A stretch of DNA of 64,000 nucleotides from Novosphingobium sp. (GCA_024236215.1 JACKKX010000003.1:62001-126000), one strand, 5' to 3'. Shown: positions 8,791 to 17,431, numbered from the stretch's first letter. Notes: generated from the letters alone by a model not told the origin. Program-made: numbers and translations.

Positions 8791-9973
8791 GACGGTTCAG
8801 CGGCATGCGGATCACGCTGCGCCAGCCGCCATCGCCCGACGGGCCTGAAACCAGCGAGGCATCTTCGCCATAGCTTGCCGCAAGCCGGTCGCGAACATTG
8901 GCGAGCCCGATCCCGAACCCGCCCCCGCTTCCCGAGCCACCGGGGCCGTCGTCGCTCACTTCGATCACCAGGCGGCCATATTCCTCGCGCGCAGTAAGGC
9001 TCACGGTAACTGCCCGGGTCACCGGCGCGACGCCATAGCGGACCGAGTTTTCGACCAGAGGCTGCAGGATCATCCCCGGCACACTGGCTTCGCCCAGCGC
9101 ATCGGGAAGATCGCATCTGACCTTGAGCCGTTCGGGGAAGCGCACCGCCTCGATCTGGAGATAGAGCTGCTGGAGCGCGAATTCCTGCTCAAGCGCGACG
9201 TCGCCGGTGGGATCCCCCGCCAGGCTGCGGCGATAGAAGTTCGACAGCGTCTGGATCATCGTCTCCGCCGCCTCGGCCTTGCCGGTCATCACCAGCGCCG
9301 ACAGCGAATTGAGCGTGTTGAACAGGAAGTGCGGGTTGACCTGATAGCGCAGGCTGCGCAGTTCGGCCGCCTTGGCGGCGCGGCGGTATTCGCCCTCGCG
9401 CCGCTCCGCCGCGCGCGCCTGTTCGGCGCTGACCAGAGCATAGTAGAGCGCGGCCCAGGCGAGCAGGACGAAGTAGCGGTTGAGCGCCAAGTCGACCAGC
9501 TGCCGCCAGCGATTGTCATCGTCGGTCGCCTTGTCGATCATGACCGCCGCCCCGGCCGATTCGGCCCGGTCGACCGGATCGACCAGCAGATTGCCGCTTT
9601 CATCGCGCCGCACGCGCAGCCCTTCGCGTTCGGCAATCTTTGAAACCACCTGGGCCTCGACCGGCGCGAAAACCCGTTGGTTGATGGTCCCGAGCAGAAG
9701 CGAGGCGGGAAGCGAGATCGCCAAAACCGCAAAGGCCTTTTGCCACACCGGGCGCGAATCGAGCAGGCGAAGGATCGGCCACAGCGCCATGGTGACCGCC
9801 ATCGAGGCCAGGGTCACCACCGCGCGTCGCCAAAGCAGCGAATCGAGCAGCTCCAGCCCGACCAGCCAGCCGCGCAGCGAGGCCAGAACGAAGAAAGCCA
9901 GCCACACCCCGATTATCGAGGCAAGCACAAGGCGCGCGGGCACGCGCTGAAGCGAGGCCGAATCCTGGTTCAT
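8783..9973 (-). CDS. LytS/YehU-type sensor histidine kinase
   Basis: A 396-residue kinase with about four N-terminal membrane helices (two before residue 70, one near 75-95, one near 170) separated by a probable extracytoplasmic loop. Next comes the His_kinase (PF06580) box LRYQVNPHFLFNTLNSL with the phospho-accepting His. The HATPase domain has LQPLVENSVRYG (N box), DDGPGG (G1) and GIGLANVRDRL (G2). It phosphorylates the downstream LytTR regulator. The ligand sensed is unknown; the loop between the membrane segments shows no known sensor domain. Confidence 0.92.
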   Translation of the reverse strand: MNQDSASLQRVPARLVLASIIGVWLAFFVLASLRGWLVGLELLDSLLWRRAVVTLASMAVTMALWPILRLLDSRPVWQKAFAVLAISLPASLLLGTINQRVFAPVEAQVVSKIAEREGLRVRRDESGNLLVDPVDRAESAGAAVMIDKATDDDNRWRQLVDLALNRYFVLLAWAALYYALVSAEQARAAERREGEYRRAAKAAELRSLRYQVNPHFLFNTLNSLSALVMTGKAEAAETMIQTLSNFYRRSLAGDPTGDVALEQEFALQQLYLQIEAVRFPERLKVRCDLPDALGEASVPGMILQPLVENSVRYGVAPVTRAVTVSLTAREEYGRLVIEVSDDGPGGSGSGGGFGIGLANVRDRLAASYGEDASLVSGPSGDGGWRSVIRMPLNRHG

Positions 9974-10061
9974 CCGCCGCCTGCAATAGTCTCCGCCGCC
10001 GTCACGAGGCCAGATACTTCGTCGAGGCGGAACGGGCGTTGGTCGAACGCGCGCAGAGCGA

Positions 10062-11582
10062 TCAGCCGAGCAGGTGCTCGCGCGCGATCTTTTCCCGCCA
10101 GACCGGCGGAGCCAGCTGGTGGACGTTGTTGCCCTCGCTGTCGACCGCGACGGTTACCGGCATATCCTCGACGGTGAACTCGTAGATCGCCTCCATGCCC
10201 AGATCCTCGAAGGCCACGACCCTGGCCTCGCGGATTGCGCGGGAAACGAGGTAGGCGGCCCCGCCAACCGCCATCAGATAGGCAGTCTTGCTCTGGGCGA
10301 TGACCTCGGTCGCGCCCTGTCCGCGTTCGGCCTTGCCGATCATCGCCAGCAGGCCGAGCTCGCACATCATCTGGGTGAATTTGTCCATCCGCGTTGCCGT
10401 GGTCGGTCCGGCCGGGCCGACCACCTCGCCGACGATCGGATCGACCGGACCGACGTAGTAGATCGCGCGGCCCCTGAAATCGACTGGCGGCGGCTCTCCC
10501 TTGGCCAGCATTTCCTGAATGCGTTTGTGTGCGGCATCGCGCCCGGTCAGCATCTTGCCGTTCAGAAGCAGCCGGTCGCCTTGCTTCCAGCTACGGACTT
10601 CCTCCGCCGTCAGGCTGTCGAGATCGACCTTGCGGGCGGCCTTGTCGGGCGTCCAGTGGACGTCGGGCCATTCGTCGAGCTTCGGGGCTTCAAGGAAACT
10701 CGGACCCGATCCGTCGAGCGTGAAATGGGCGTGGCGGGTCGCCGCGCAATTGGGGATCATCGCCACCGGTTTGCCCGCGGCATGGCACGGCGCATCGAGG
10801 ATCTTGACGTCGAGAATGGTCGAAAGCCCACCCAGTCCCTGAGCGCCGATCCCCAGCGCGTTGACCTTGTCGAAAATCTCGATCCGCAGCGCCTCAATAT
10901 CGTTTTGCGCACCCCGCGCCTTGAGCTGGCCCATGTCGATCGGCTCCATCAGCGCCTGCTTGGCCAGCAACACGCAATGTTCGGCCGTTCCGCCGATCCC
11001 GATCCCCAGCATCCCCGGCGGGCACCAGCCCGCACCCATCTGCGGCAGCATTTCCAGCACCCATTCGACGATATTGTCGCTGGGGTTCATCATCTTGAAC
11101 TTGGACTTGTTCTCGCTCCCGCCGCCTTTGGCCGCGACATCGACCGAGACGGTATTGCCCTTGACCATGGTGACGTGGAGTACGCAGGGGGTATTGTCGC
11201 GGGTGTTGCGGCGGGTGAAGGCCGGATCGGCCAGAACCGAGGCGCGCAGCTTGTTTTCGGGGTTGAGATAGGCCCGGCGCACCCCTTCATCGACCACGTC
11301 CTGCAACGAGCGATCGGATTCGAGCCGACAATCCTGGCCCCATTCGACGAACACGTTGACGATCCCGGTATCCTGGCAGATCGGGCGGTGCCCCTCGGCG
11401 CACATCCGGCTGTTGGTCAGGATCTGGGCGATCGCATCCTTTGCGGCCGGGCCCTGCTCGGCCTCATAGGCTTCACCCAGCGCGCGGATGTAATCCATCG
11501 GGTGAAAGTAGCTGATGAACTGAAGCGCGTCGGCGACGCTTTCGATCAGGTCTTCCTCGCGGATCGTCACCATGGCGGACAT
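10062..11582 (-). CDS. Class I (iron-sulfur) fumarate hydratase
   Basis: A TCA-cycle enzyme that interconverts fumarate and malate with a [4Fe-4S] cluster. The three expected cysteines are in conserved surroundings: RMCAEGHRPICQDTG, GGTAEHCVLLAK and MIPNCAATRHAHF. The beta domain (LLNGKMLTGRDAAHKR, GPAGPTTATRMDKF) is fused in the same chain, as in FumA/FumB, with 506 residues. The open frame extends to 11666, but the ATG at 11582 (MSAMVTIREED) has GGAG at the right distance. Monocistronic by spacing; divergent from the PCMT-like/tolC pair. Confidence 0.95.
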   Translation of the reverse strand: MSAMVTIREEDLIESVADALQFISYFHPMDYIRALGEAYEAEQGPAAKDAIAQILTNSRMCAEGHRPICQDTGIVNVFVEWGQDCRLESDRSLQDVVDEGVRRAYLNPENKLRASVLADPAFTRRNTRDNTPCVLHVTMVKGNTVSVDVAAKGGGSENKSKFKMMNPSDNIVEWVLEMLPQMGAGWCPPGMLGIGIGGTAEHCVLLAKQALMEPIDMGQLKARGAQNDIEALRIEIFDKVNALGIGAQGLGGLSTILDVKILDAPCHAAGKPVAMIPNCAATRHAHFTLDGSGPSFLEAPKLDEWPDVHWTPDKAARKVDLDSLTAEEVRSWKQGDRLLLNGKMLTGRDAAHKRIQEMLAKGEPPPVDFRGRAIYYVGPVDPIVGEVVGPAGPTTATRMDKFTQMMCELGLLAMIGKAERGQGATEVIAQSKTAYLMAVGGAAYLVSRAIREARVVAFEDLGMEAIYEFTVEDMPVTVAVDSEGNNVHQLAPPVWREKIAREHLLG

Positions 11583-11699
11583 TGTCGGACTCCATCGCTG
11601 CGGCTTGTTTTCCGCCAGCCCCTTAGGCGCGCACGGCGGCACCGTCAAAGCGCTTGGCGCGGACAAAGCCTTGGCCTAGAAGGCGACGGGATTGCGCCA

Positions 11700-11721
11700 C
11701 TGTATTATTTGTGCAATACAG
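11700..11721. promoter_or_regulatory. Inverted repeat, candidate operator of the pcm-tolC pair
   Basis: A perfect seven-base dyad CTGTATT-N8-AATACAG lies 20 bases before the ATG at 11742, in the fumarase/PCMT-like divergent region. Its core GTATT-N8-AATAC also occurs upstream of the DUF2807 gene at 46902-46919. Size and symmetry suit a homodimeric repressor. The regulator is unknown. Confidence 0.5.
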
Positions 11722-11741
11722 CGGCATCAAGAGGTTTCCAG

Positions 11742-12347
11742 ATGACCGTTGCCGCTGAACGTATTGCCGCCGACCCAGTGATTGCCCGCAGGTCCATGAT
11801 CGACAGCCAGCTGCGAGTCAGCGGGATCAACGAGGACTGGCTGATCGCCGCCTTCGCCCGCATCGCGCGGGAGGATTTCGTTCCCGCGGCGGCGCGCGGC
11901 CATGCCTATATCGATCGTGCGATCCCGCTGGATGGCGGGCATGCCCTGCCCGCGCCGCTGGTTCAGGCCCTGATGCTTCAGGCCGCCGCACCCCGCGCCG
12001 AAGACAAGGCGCTGGTGGTCGGCTGCGGCAGCGAATATCTTGCCACACTGCTGCGCCCGATGGTCGCCACGCTCGACACGGTGAGCGCCGCCGAAGCCGC
12101 GGCCCAGGCCAGCGGCATGGGCCAGCACAGCCTGATCCTGATCGACGGCGCGATCGAGGCGCTGCCCGCAGGGCTTGCCGCCGAACTGGCCGAGGGCGGA
12201 CGGATCGTTGCCGGACTGGTTGAGGGCTCGCTGACCCGGCTGGTGCTTGGCCGCAAGACCGCCGGCGCGATCGCGCTGCAGACCATTGCCGAAATCGGCA
12301 TCCCGGTGCTCGGCGAATTTGCCAGGCCGAAAAGCTGGAGCTTCTGA
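11742..12347 (+). CDS. PCMT-like (protein-L-isoaspartate methyltransferase family) protein
   Basis: The 201-residue protein follows the Pcm plan: RREDFVPA-like segment (IAREDFVPAAARGHAYIDRAIPL), then GHALPAPLVQALML where active enzymes have a G-Q-T-I-S-Q-P motif, then a SAM motif I reduced to VVGCGSEYLATLL. The loss of the TIS motif and the poor motif I suggest a divergent or inactive member. The ATG at 11742 has AAGAGG upstream; the longer in-frame extension is antisense to fumarase and is spurious. It ends two bases before tolC, a pairing typical of sphingomonads. Confidence 0.8.
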   Translation: MTVAAERIAADPVIARRSMIDSQLRVSGINEDWLIAAFARIAREDFVPAAARGHAYIDRAIPLDGGHALPAPLVQALMLQAAAPRAEDKALVVGCGSEYLATLLRPMVATLDTVSAAEAAAQASGMGQHSLILIDGAIEALPAGLAAELAEGGRIVAGLVEGSLTRLVLGRKTAGAIALQTIAEIGIPVLGEFARPKSWSF

Positions 12348-12349
12348 CC

Positions 12350-13783
12350 ATGGCACTGGGCAAGCTGCGCGCCGGATTGGCCGCGGGAATCGCGCTGACC
12401 GCAGCGCCGCTTCTGGCCGACGACCTGCGCGAGGCGCTGGTTCTGGCCTACAACACCAATCCCACCTTGCAGGCAGCGCGCGCGGCGCAGCGCGCGGTCG
12501 ATGAAAGCGTGCCGATCGCACGCTCATCGGGCTTGCCTTCGGTCAGCGGCACCGCGACCTACAGCGAATACCTCAAATCGAGTTCATCGAACCCGCTGTC
12601 GCCCGATCGCAACCTAGATGCCCAGGCCAACCTGTCGATGCCGATCTATGCCGGGGGCGGAATCAGGAACTCGGTGCGCGGCGCCGAAACCCGGGTTCAA
12701 GCCGGTCAGGCCGATCTGCGCGGGGTGGAAAGCGGCGTATTCAGCCAGGTGGTCGCGGCCTATATGGACGTGATCCTGAACGAAGCGGTCGTGGGCCTCA
12801 ATCGTCAGAATGTGGGCCGCCTCGAAGTCAACCTCCAGGCCACGCGCGATCGCTTCGAGATCGGCGATCTGACCCGCACCGATGTCGCCCAGTCCGAATC
12901 GCGGCTCGCCTTGGCGCGCGGCCAGACCCGCTCCGCCGAAGCCAGCCTTACCGCCTCGCGCGAACGCTATATCCAGGTGGTGGGCAAGGCCCCCGAAAAT
13001 CTTGCCTCGCCGCCCGCACTGACCGGTCTGCCCGGCAGCGCCGATGAGGCCGTGGACTATGCGCTCGATCACAACCCCGATCTGCTTGCCGCGCAGGATC
13101 GCGCGCGGGCGGCCGGGTTCGACACCGCGGCTGCGGGCGCCGGACGTCTGCCGCGAGTTTCGGTCTTCGCGGGAGCAGACTATTCCGATTACCTTGGCAG
13201 CAACAAGTTCCCCGGAACCGTGCAAAGCACCTCGAGCGCGACCGCCGGGGTCCGGGCTTCGATCCCGATCTTCCAGGGCGGACTGCCCGCCGCGCAGCGC
13301 CGCCAGGCCCAGGCCCGCGAAGGCGCCGCGATGGAGCAGGAAATCGGCACCGAACGCGCGGTGATCGCCAGTGTGCGCTCCGCCTATGCCCAGTGGCAGG
13401 CCGCGGGCGAGCTGATTACCTCGTCGCAGGCCGCGGTCGATGCTGCCGAGCTCAGCCTCGAAGGGGTGCGGGCGGAAAACACCGTGGGCAACCGCACGAT
13501 CCTCGACATCCTCAACGCCGAGAACGAGCTGCTCAACGCCCAGGTCCAGCTGGTGACCGCCCGGCGCAACGCCTATGTCGCAGGGTTCAACCTGCTTGCG
13601 GCGATGGGCAAGGCCGAAGCACGCGATCTCGGTCTGGATGGCGGAGCGCTTTACGATCCGCAGACCAATTACGACCGGGTCAAGGGCGCGATCTTTGACT
13701 GGAGCAGCGATCCCGCCCCGACTGCGCGGGCCACCCGCACCGTTGACACCAAGGCCCAGGACGGTTCAGTTAAGGACAAGTGA
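12350..13783 (+). CDS. tolC: TolC-family outer-membrane export protein
   Basis: A 477-residue TolC/OEP protein: signal peptide (cleavage near ADD, residue 24), then two internally repeated helical-hairpin halves with alternating coiled-coil stretches (residues 110-230 and 300-430). Typical family strings are LREALVLAYNTNPTLQAARA, DRFEIGDLTRTDVAQSE and ENTVGNRTILDILNAENELL. It forms a trimeric outer-membrane channel-tunnel working with RND or ABC pumps or type I secretion. No inner-membrane partner is encoded nearby. Co-transcribed with the PCMT-like gene. Confidence 0.93.
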   Translation: MALGKLRAGLAAGIALTAAPLLADDLREALVLAYNTNPTLQAARAAQRAVDESVPIARSSGLPSVSGTATYSEYLKSSSSNPLSPDRNLDAQANLSMPIYAGGGIRNSVRGAETRVQAGQADLRGVESGVFSQVVAAYMDVILNEAVVGLNRQNVGRLEVNLQATRDRFEIGDLTRTDVAQSESRLALARGQTRSAEASLTASRERYIQVVGKAPENLASPPALTGLPGSADEAVDYALDHNPDLLAAQDRARAAGFDTAAAGAGRLPRVSVFAGADYSDYLGSNKFPGTVQSTSSATAGVRASIPIFQGGLPAAQRRQAQAREGAAMEQEIGTERAVIASVRSAYAQWQAAGELITSSQAAVDAAELSLEGVRAENTVGNRTILDILNAENELLNAQVQLVTARRNAYVAGFNLLAAMGKAEARDLGLDGGALYDPQTNYDRVKGAIFDWSSDPAPTARATRTVDTKAQDGSVKDK

Positions 13784-13822
13784 ATCGGGCTCCCTTGGGG
13801 CCATGCGCGGGGTATTTGGGCG

Positions 13823-14281
13823 ATGCGCCAGACGGGTGAACCTTCGGTCGAGGAAATCCTCGAATCGATCAAGAAAGTGATCGCGCGCGACAATCGCGCT
13901 GTCGCTGCGGACGAACGCCGCGAGCGTGAGGAGCGCGGACGCGGGGCCGCGAGCAAGGCTGCTGGCGAGGATGACGACGTACTCGATCTGGCTGCAATCG
14001 GTGCCTACGCCGATGACGAAGATGAAGAGAACGGCGGCGAATCCCCTCTGATCAAGCCCGGCACCGCGAGCTCGATCAGCGAATCGCTGGCGGCGCTGGC
14101 CGTGCTGGCCGAGCCGGGTGCTGCTCCGCAAATCGTGCGCTCGGGCGAAACCTCGCTCGAAGGACTGGTGCGCGAGCTGCTGCGCCCGGCGCTGGCAGAG
14201 TGGCTCGACAAGAACCTGCCGCCTCTGGTCGAACACATGGTGGCGGTGGAAATCGCGCGCATCGTCGGCAAGAAGGGCTGA
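13823..14281 (+). CDS. popZ: PopZ-like polar organising protein (DUF2497)
   Basis: The 152-residue protein has the three-part PopZ layout: an N-terminal helix (EPSVEEILESIKKVIARD), a disordered acidic middle (residues 50-80, rich in D/E) and a C-terminal oligomerisation region (LVRELLRPALAEWLDKNLPPLVE, then IARIV). In Caulobacter PopZ forms a polar matrix that binds ParB at parS and tethers the origin. That parA, parB, parS and oriC all lie in this window supports the assignment. Its stop overlaps the start of the thioesterase (TGATG). Confidence 0.85.
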   Translation: MRQTGEPSVEEILESIKKVIARDNRAVAADERREREERGRGAASKAAGEDDDVLDLAAIGAYADDEDEENGGESPLIKPGTASSISESLAALAVLAEPGAAPQIVRSGETSLEGLVRELLRPALAEWLDKNLPPLVEHMVAVEIARIVGKKG

Positions 14282-14715
14282 TGCCGCGTCCCGAGGCCGC
14301 GCTGCTCGATCCGGCTCGCTATCCCTTCACCACCCGGACCACGACTCGCTTTGCCGATGTCGATCCCAACCGCCACCTCAACAATGTGGCGCTGGCGGCG
14401 ATGATGGAGGACGCGCGGGTGCGCTTCAATGTCGGCCTCGGCCTGCGTGAGGCGATCCAACCCAACCGGCCGATGGTGGCAAGTTTCGGGATCGAATACC
14501 TTTCGCAAGGGTATTTCCCCGACCCGGTCGAAGTCCATGTCGCGGTGGCGGAAACCGGGCGCAGCAGCGTGACGATGATCCAGTTGCTGACCCAGAACGG
14601 GCGGGCGGTAGCCTTTGCCCGTTCGGTGATCGTCTGCACCGACGGAGAACGTTCCGCGCCGCTGCCCGAAGGCTTTGCGGCACGGGCGATCGCGTCGTGG
14701 GGTCTGCGGGGATGA
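14281..14715 (+). CDS. Hotdog-fold acyl-CoA thioesterase
   Basis: 144 residues with the 4HBT-type hotdog sequence: [23 protein letters not shown], in which the Asp and His/Asn lie as in 4-hydroxybenzoyl-CoA/YbgC thioesterases, followed by the beta strands [12 protein letters not shown] and [10 protein letters not shown]. It probably hydrolyses an acyl-CoA. The ATG at 14281 overlaps the popZ stop, and its own stop overlaps the next start (ATGA), so the three genes look co-translated. Confidence 0.82.
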   Translation: MPRPEAALLDPARYPFTTRTTTRFADVDPNRHLNNVALAAMMEDARVRFNVGLGLREAIQPNRPMVASFGIEYLSQGYFPDPVEVHVAVAETGRSSVTMIQLLTQNGRAVAFARSVIVCTDGERSAPLPEGFAARAIASWGLRG

Positions 14716-15101
14716 GCGCCGACGCCGCCGAACTGGCCCGGGCCCGCGCCGCGCTCGCGCTCAACGGTGGCAAGGGCATCCGCCAGCATATCTTCCTCTG
14801 CGCCGAAGCGGAAAAGGGTGAGTGCTGTTCGCGCGCGGTGGGCTCGCCCGCCTGGAAATACCTCAAGCGCAGACTCAAGGAGCTGGGGCTTGACCGCGAC
14901 GGCGGGATCGCGCGGAGCAAGGCCGATTGCCTCAAGATCTGCGCTGCCGGGCCGGTCGCGGTGATCTGGCCCGAGGGGGTCTGGTACCATTCCTGCACTC
15001 CGCCGGTGCTCGAACGGATCATCCAGGAACACCTCGTCGGCGGCCGGCCGGTCGAGGAATTTCGCCTCTATCCGGCGGATTCTCCCCCGCAACTGCCCTG
15101 A
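14712..15101 (+). CDS. Thioredoxin-like (2Fe-2S) ferredoxin domain protein
   Basis: 129 residues with four well-placed cysteines: one in IFLCAE and the CC of GECCS near residues 30-45, and two in ADCLKIC about 40 residues later, then [13 protein letters not shown]. This matches the thioredoxin-like 2Fe-2S fold (NuoE C-terminal type, cobalamin-associated or stand-alone ferredoxins). Probably an electron-transfer protein; partner unknown. Starts at the ATGA overlap with the thioesterase. Confidence 0.82.
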   Translation: MSADAAELARARAALALNGGKGIRQHIFLCAEAEKGECCSRAVGSPAWKYLKRRLKELGLDRDGGIARSKADCLKICAAGPVAVIWPEGVWYHSCTPPVLERIIQEHLVGGRPVEEFRLYPADSPPQLP

Positions 15102-15162
15102 CTCGCCAAGCCGCACGCTTCGTGGCATCATCCCCGCCAAAGCAAGAGCCGGGAGAGTGGCC

Positions 15163-15594
15163 ATGACCGTAGCACGCCTGATCGAAGGACGGAGTGCCGA
15201 GGCGATTGTCGCCTGCGATGCGGCAATGAGCGTCGGAGACGCGGTGAAGCTGTTGGCAGAGAAGCGGATCGGTGCGCTTCCAGTGGTTTCCGGCGGTATG
15301 GTTGCGGGGATCTTCTCCGAGCGCGATGTGGTCTATCAGCTCGCCGCGCATGGCCCTGCCATGCTCGACAAGACCGTGGGTGAGGTCATGACCTCCCCGG
15401 CGATAACCGTTGAACCGGGCACCGAGGCGCTGGGCGCGCTGGCGCTTATGACCCGGCGGCGGATTCGCCATCTGCCGGTTGTCGATGGCGAAGCGATTGC
15501 CGGGTTCGTTTCGATCGGCGATCTGGTCAAATACCGGATCGAACGGATCGAATCCGAAGCCGAGGCGATGCGCAGCTACATCCAGAGCGCCTGA
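15163..15594 (+). CDS. Two-CBS-domain protein
   Basis: 143 residues almost fully made of a CBS pair: VGDAVKLLAEKRIGALPVV...GIFSERDVVYQL (first) and LGALALMTRRRIRHLPVVDG...GFVSIGDLVKYRI (second). Bateman modules bind adenosine nucleotides. No effector domain is attached, so it is probably a stand-alone sensor. GGGAGAG sits eight bases before the ATG at 15163; a GTG two codons earlier is possible. A perfect 20-base palindrome follows the stop. Confidence 0.88.
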   Translation: MTVARLIEGRSAEAIVACDAAMSVGDAVKLLAEKRIGALPVVSGGMVAGIFSERDVVYQLAAHGPAMLDKTVGEVMTSPAITVEPGTEALGALALMTRRRIRHLPVVDGEAIAGFVSIGDLVKYRIERIESEAEAMRSYIQSA

Positions 15595-15601
15595 CCAGCG
15601 C

Positions 15602-15621
15602 CTTGCGGGCGCGCCCGCAAG
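15602..15621. repeat. Perfect 20-bp palindrome, probable hairpin
   Basis: CTTGCGGGCG is followed immediately by its exact reverse complement between the CBS gene and erpA. There is no T-run, so it is not a classical intrinsic terminator. It may protect mRNA ends or attenuate read-through into erpA. Confidence 0.55.
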
Positions 15622-15637
15622 CGCCTAGATCGGGGCA

Positions 15638-15970
15638 ATGGACGCACCCACCATGAAACTCAGCCCGGCGGCGGCGGCGCGAGTTGCCGCGATCGCGGCA
15701 AAGCAGGGCAAGCCCGCGATCCTGCGCCTCGCGGTCGATGGCGGGGGCTGTTCGGGGTTTCAATACCGCTTCGAACTGGCCGAACTGGCCGAGGCCGACG
15801 ATCTTGCCGTCGAAACCGATGGCGTCACCCTGGTGGTCGATCCGGTCAGTCTCGATCTGGTCGCCGGAAGCACGGTCGATTTCGTCGAATCGCTTGGCGG
15901 TGCGGCGTTCCGGGTGGAAAATCCCCTGGCCAGCGCGGGCTGCGGCTGCGGCTCTTCGTTTGCCGTTTGA
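15638..15970 (+). CDS. erpA: Iron-sulfur cluster insertion protein (ErpA/IscA type)
   Basis: 110-residue A-type carrier with the three cluster cysteines: GGGCSGFQY and the C-terminal CGCGSSF. It delivers Fe-S clusters to target apoproteins. The first Met at 15638 has GGGGC upstream; a second Met five codons on is possible. Its stop overlaps the ATG of xthA (TGATG). The suf/isc machinery is not in this window. Confidence 0.92.
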   Translation: MDAPTMKLSPAAAARVAAIAAKQGKPAILRLAVDGGGCSGFQYRFELAELAEADDLAVETDGVTLVVDPVSLDLVAGSTVDFVESLGGAAFRVENPLASAGCGCGSSFAV

Positions 15971-16746
15971 TGAAGATTGCCAGCTTCAACATCAACGGGA
16001 TCAAGGCGCGGATGCCGCGCCTGCTCGAATGGCTGGAGGAAACCCGCCCGGCGGTCGCCTGCCTCCAGGAAATCAAGACCCAGGACGAGGGCTTTCCCGC
16101 CGATGAGTTCCACAAGCTGGGCTACCATGCGATCTGGCACGGGCAGAAGGGTTTCAATGGGGTTGCGATCCTGGCCGACGGTTCCACCCCGGTCGAGATT
16201 CGGCGCGGGCTGGAGGGCGAGCCCGAGGACGAGCACGCGCGCTATCTCGAGGCCGACATATTCGGGGTGCGGATCGCCTGCATCTATCTGCCCAACGGCA
16301 ATCCCGTGCCAGGGCCGAAATTCGACTACAAGCTGCGCTGGATGGAGCGGTTACGGACGCGGATGCGCGAAATCGCGGCCGAGGAAGTGCCCGCTCTGGT
16401 GATCGGCGATTTCAACGTCATCCCCTTTGATCACGATGTCTGGTCACCCGCGGCAATGGCCGACGATGCGCTGATGCAGCCGCAATCGCGCGATGCCTAT
16501 GCCCGGCTGCTGGGCGATGGCTGGAGCGACGCACTCGCCTTGCACAACCCCAATGGCGGGGTCTGGACCTTCTGGGACTATCAGGCCGGAGCCTGGCAGC
16601 GCGACCACGGCTTTCGCATCGATCACGCGCTGCTTTCACCCGAACTGGCCGATCGGCTGGTGGCCTGCGGGGTCGACAAGGCCTATCGCGGCCGCGAAAA
16701 GGCCAGCGACCACGCCCCGGTGTGGGTGCAATTGCGCCGGGATTGA
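15970..16746 (+). CDS. xthA: Exodeoxyribonuclease III
   Basis: 258-residue EEP-fold AP endonuclease/3'-exonuclease of base-excision repair. Diagnostic motifs: ASFNINGIKAR, the metal-binding Glu in CLQEIKTQD, GDFNVIPFDHDVW, and the catalytic end FRIDHALLS plus SDHAPVW. Length is normal. Start at 15970 is the ATG coupled to the erpA stop. A GC-rich inverted repeat (16753-16781) follows. Confidence 0.95.
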   Translation: MKIASFNINGIKARMPRLLEWLEETRPAVACLQEIKTQDEGFPADEFHKLGYHAIWHGQKGFNGVAILADGSTPVEIRRGLEGEPEDEHARYLEADIFGVRIACIYLPNGNPVPGPKFDYKLRWMERLRTRMREIAAEEVPALVIGDFNVIPFDHDVWSPAAMADDALMQPQSRDAYARLLGDGWSDALALHNPNGGVWTFWDYQAGAWQRDHGFRIDHALLSPELADRLVACGVDKAYRGREKASDHAPVWVQLRRD

Positions 16747-16752
16747 ACGAAG

Positions 16753-16781
16753 GAGCGGGCAGGCGCCGGGCCCGCCCGCTC
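16753..16781. terminator. GC-rich hairpin between convergent genes
   Basis: GAGCGGGC and GCCCGCTC form a perfect eight-base stem around a 13-base loop in the 40-bp gap between the convergent ends of xthA and the wall hydrolase. There is no T-run, so termination at this site is inferred from position only. Confidence 0.45.
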
Positions 16782-16786
16782 AACGA

Positions 16787-17431
16787 TCAGCGATAGAAGA
16801 TGTGGTTGCCGACGCGCGCGATCCGCGCCGCGCCGCGCCAATTGGGCGAAACCCGTGCTGCGTGGAAAAACAGCGCGCCTTCGACCGGGCTGTCCCAGCT
16901 GCCGGCATGGGCGATCTGCGCGATCGCAACCGCGTTCTTCCACTGGCGCGACGCCTTGGGAATCGCCGGCATTGCGTTGCCCCGCACGAAGGAGAACTGC
17001 GAGCGCTGGAACACCACGCCGCAGTAGGAATTGGGAAACCGCCCCGACTTCGAACGCTCGACAACCACACGGCCGACGGCGAGCTGGCCTTCGAGCGACT
17101 CGCTCTTGGCTTCGAAATAGATCGCGCCGGCAAGGCAGTTGAGTTCGCGCGAAAGCTCACCCGGCTGCGGCTGGGCGGCGACGAGCTGGCCCAGCGACTG
17201 CGCCTTGGGCTGTTCTATCGCGACTGTGTTCTGAAGCTGATCCGTGGCGCTCGCGTCGGCCGGGAGCGGCTGCACGACCGGCTGGGAAACCATCTGTGTG
17301 ACCGGTTCCTGATTGATCGCCGCAGCCATGGTGGCCTGTGCGGCTGCGCCCGAACCGTCGGCGCTGACAGCAATGGTAACGACCATGGCAGCTACTGCGA
17401 CTGCGCTGGCCCGGTTGAGCTTGTTGCTCAT
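16787..17431 (-). CDS. SleB/CwlJ-type cell wall hydrolase
   Basis: 214 residues: an N-terminal hydrophobic segment (AVAVAAMVVTIAVSA) acts as signal or anchor, a Gln/Pro-rich linker follows to about residue 95, then the Hydrolase_2 domain (LAGAIYFEAKSESLEGQLAVG, CGVVFQRSQFSF, ALFFHA). The YFEA glutamate is the likely catalytic acid of this lytic-transglycosylase-like family. First known from spore germination, it is common in non-sporing alphaproteobacteria, where it likely remodels peptidoglycan. Stands alone on the minus strand. Confidence 0.88.
   Translation of the reverse strand: MSNKLNRASAVAVAAMVVTIAVSADGSGAAAQATMAAAINQEPVTQMVSQPVVQPLPADASATDQLQNTVAIEQPKAQSLGQLVAAQPQPGELSRELNCLAGAIYFEAKSESLEGQLAVGRVVVERSKSGRFPNSYCGVVFQRSQFSFVRGNAMPAIPKASRQWKNAVAIAQIAHAGSWDSPVEGALFFHAARVSPNWRGAARIARVGNHIFYR

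Noticed and set aside
10074..11741. Very long frame antisense to fumarase, extending the PCMT-like gene
   Set aside because: It lies opposite the fumarase coding region, lacks a family match in that part, and a good ribosome site marks the ATG at 11742.
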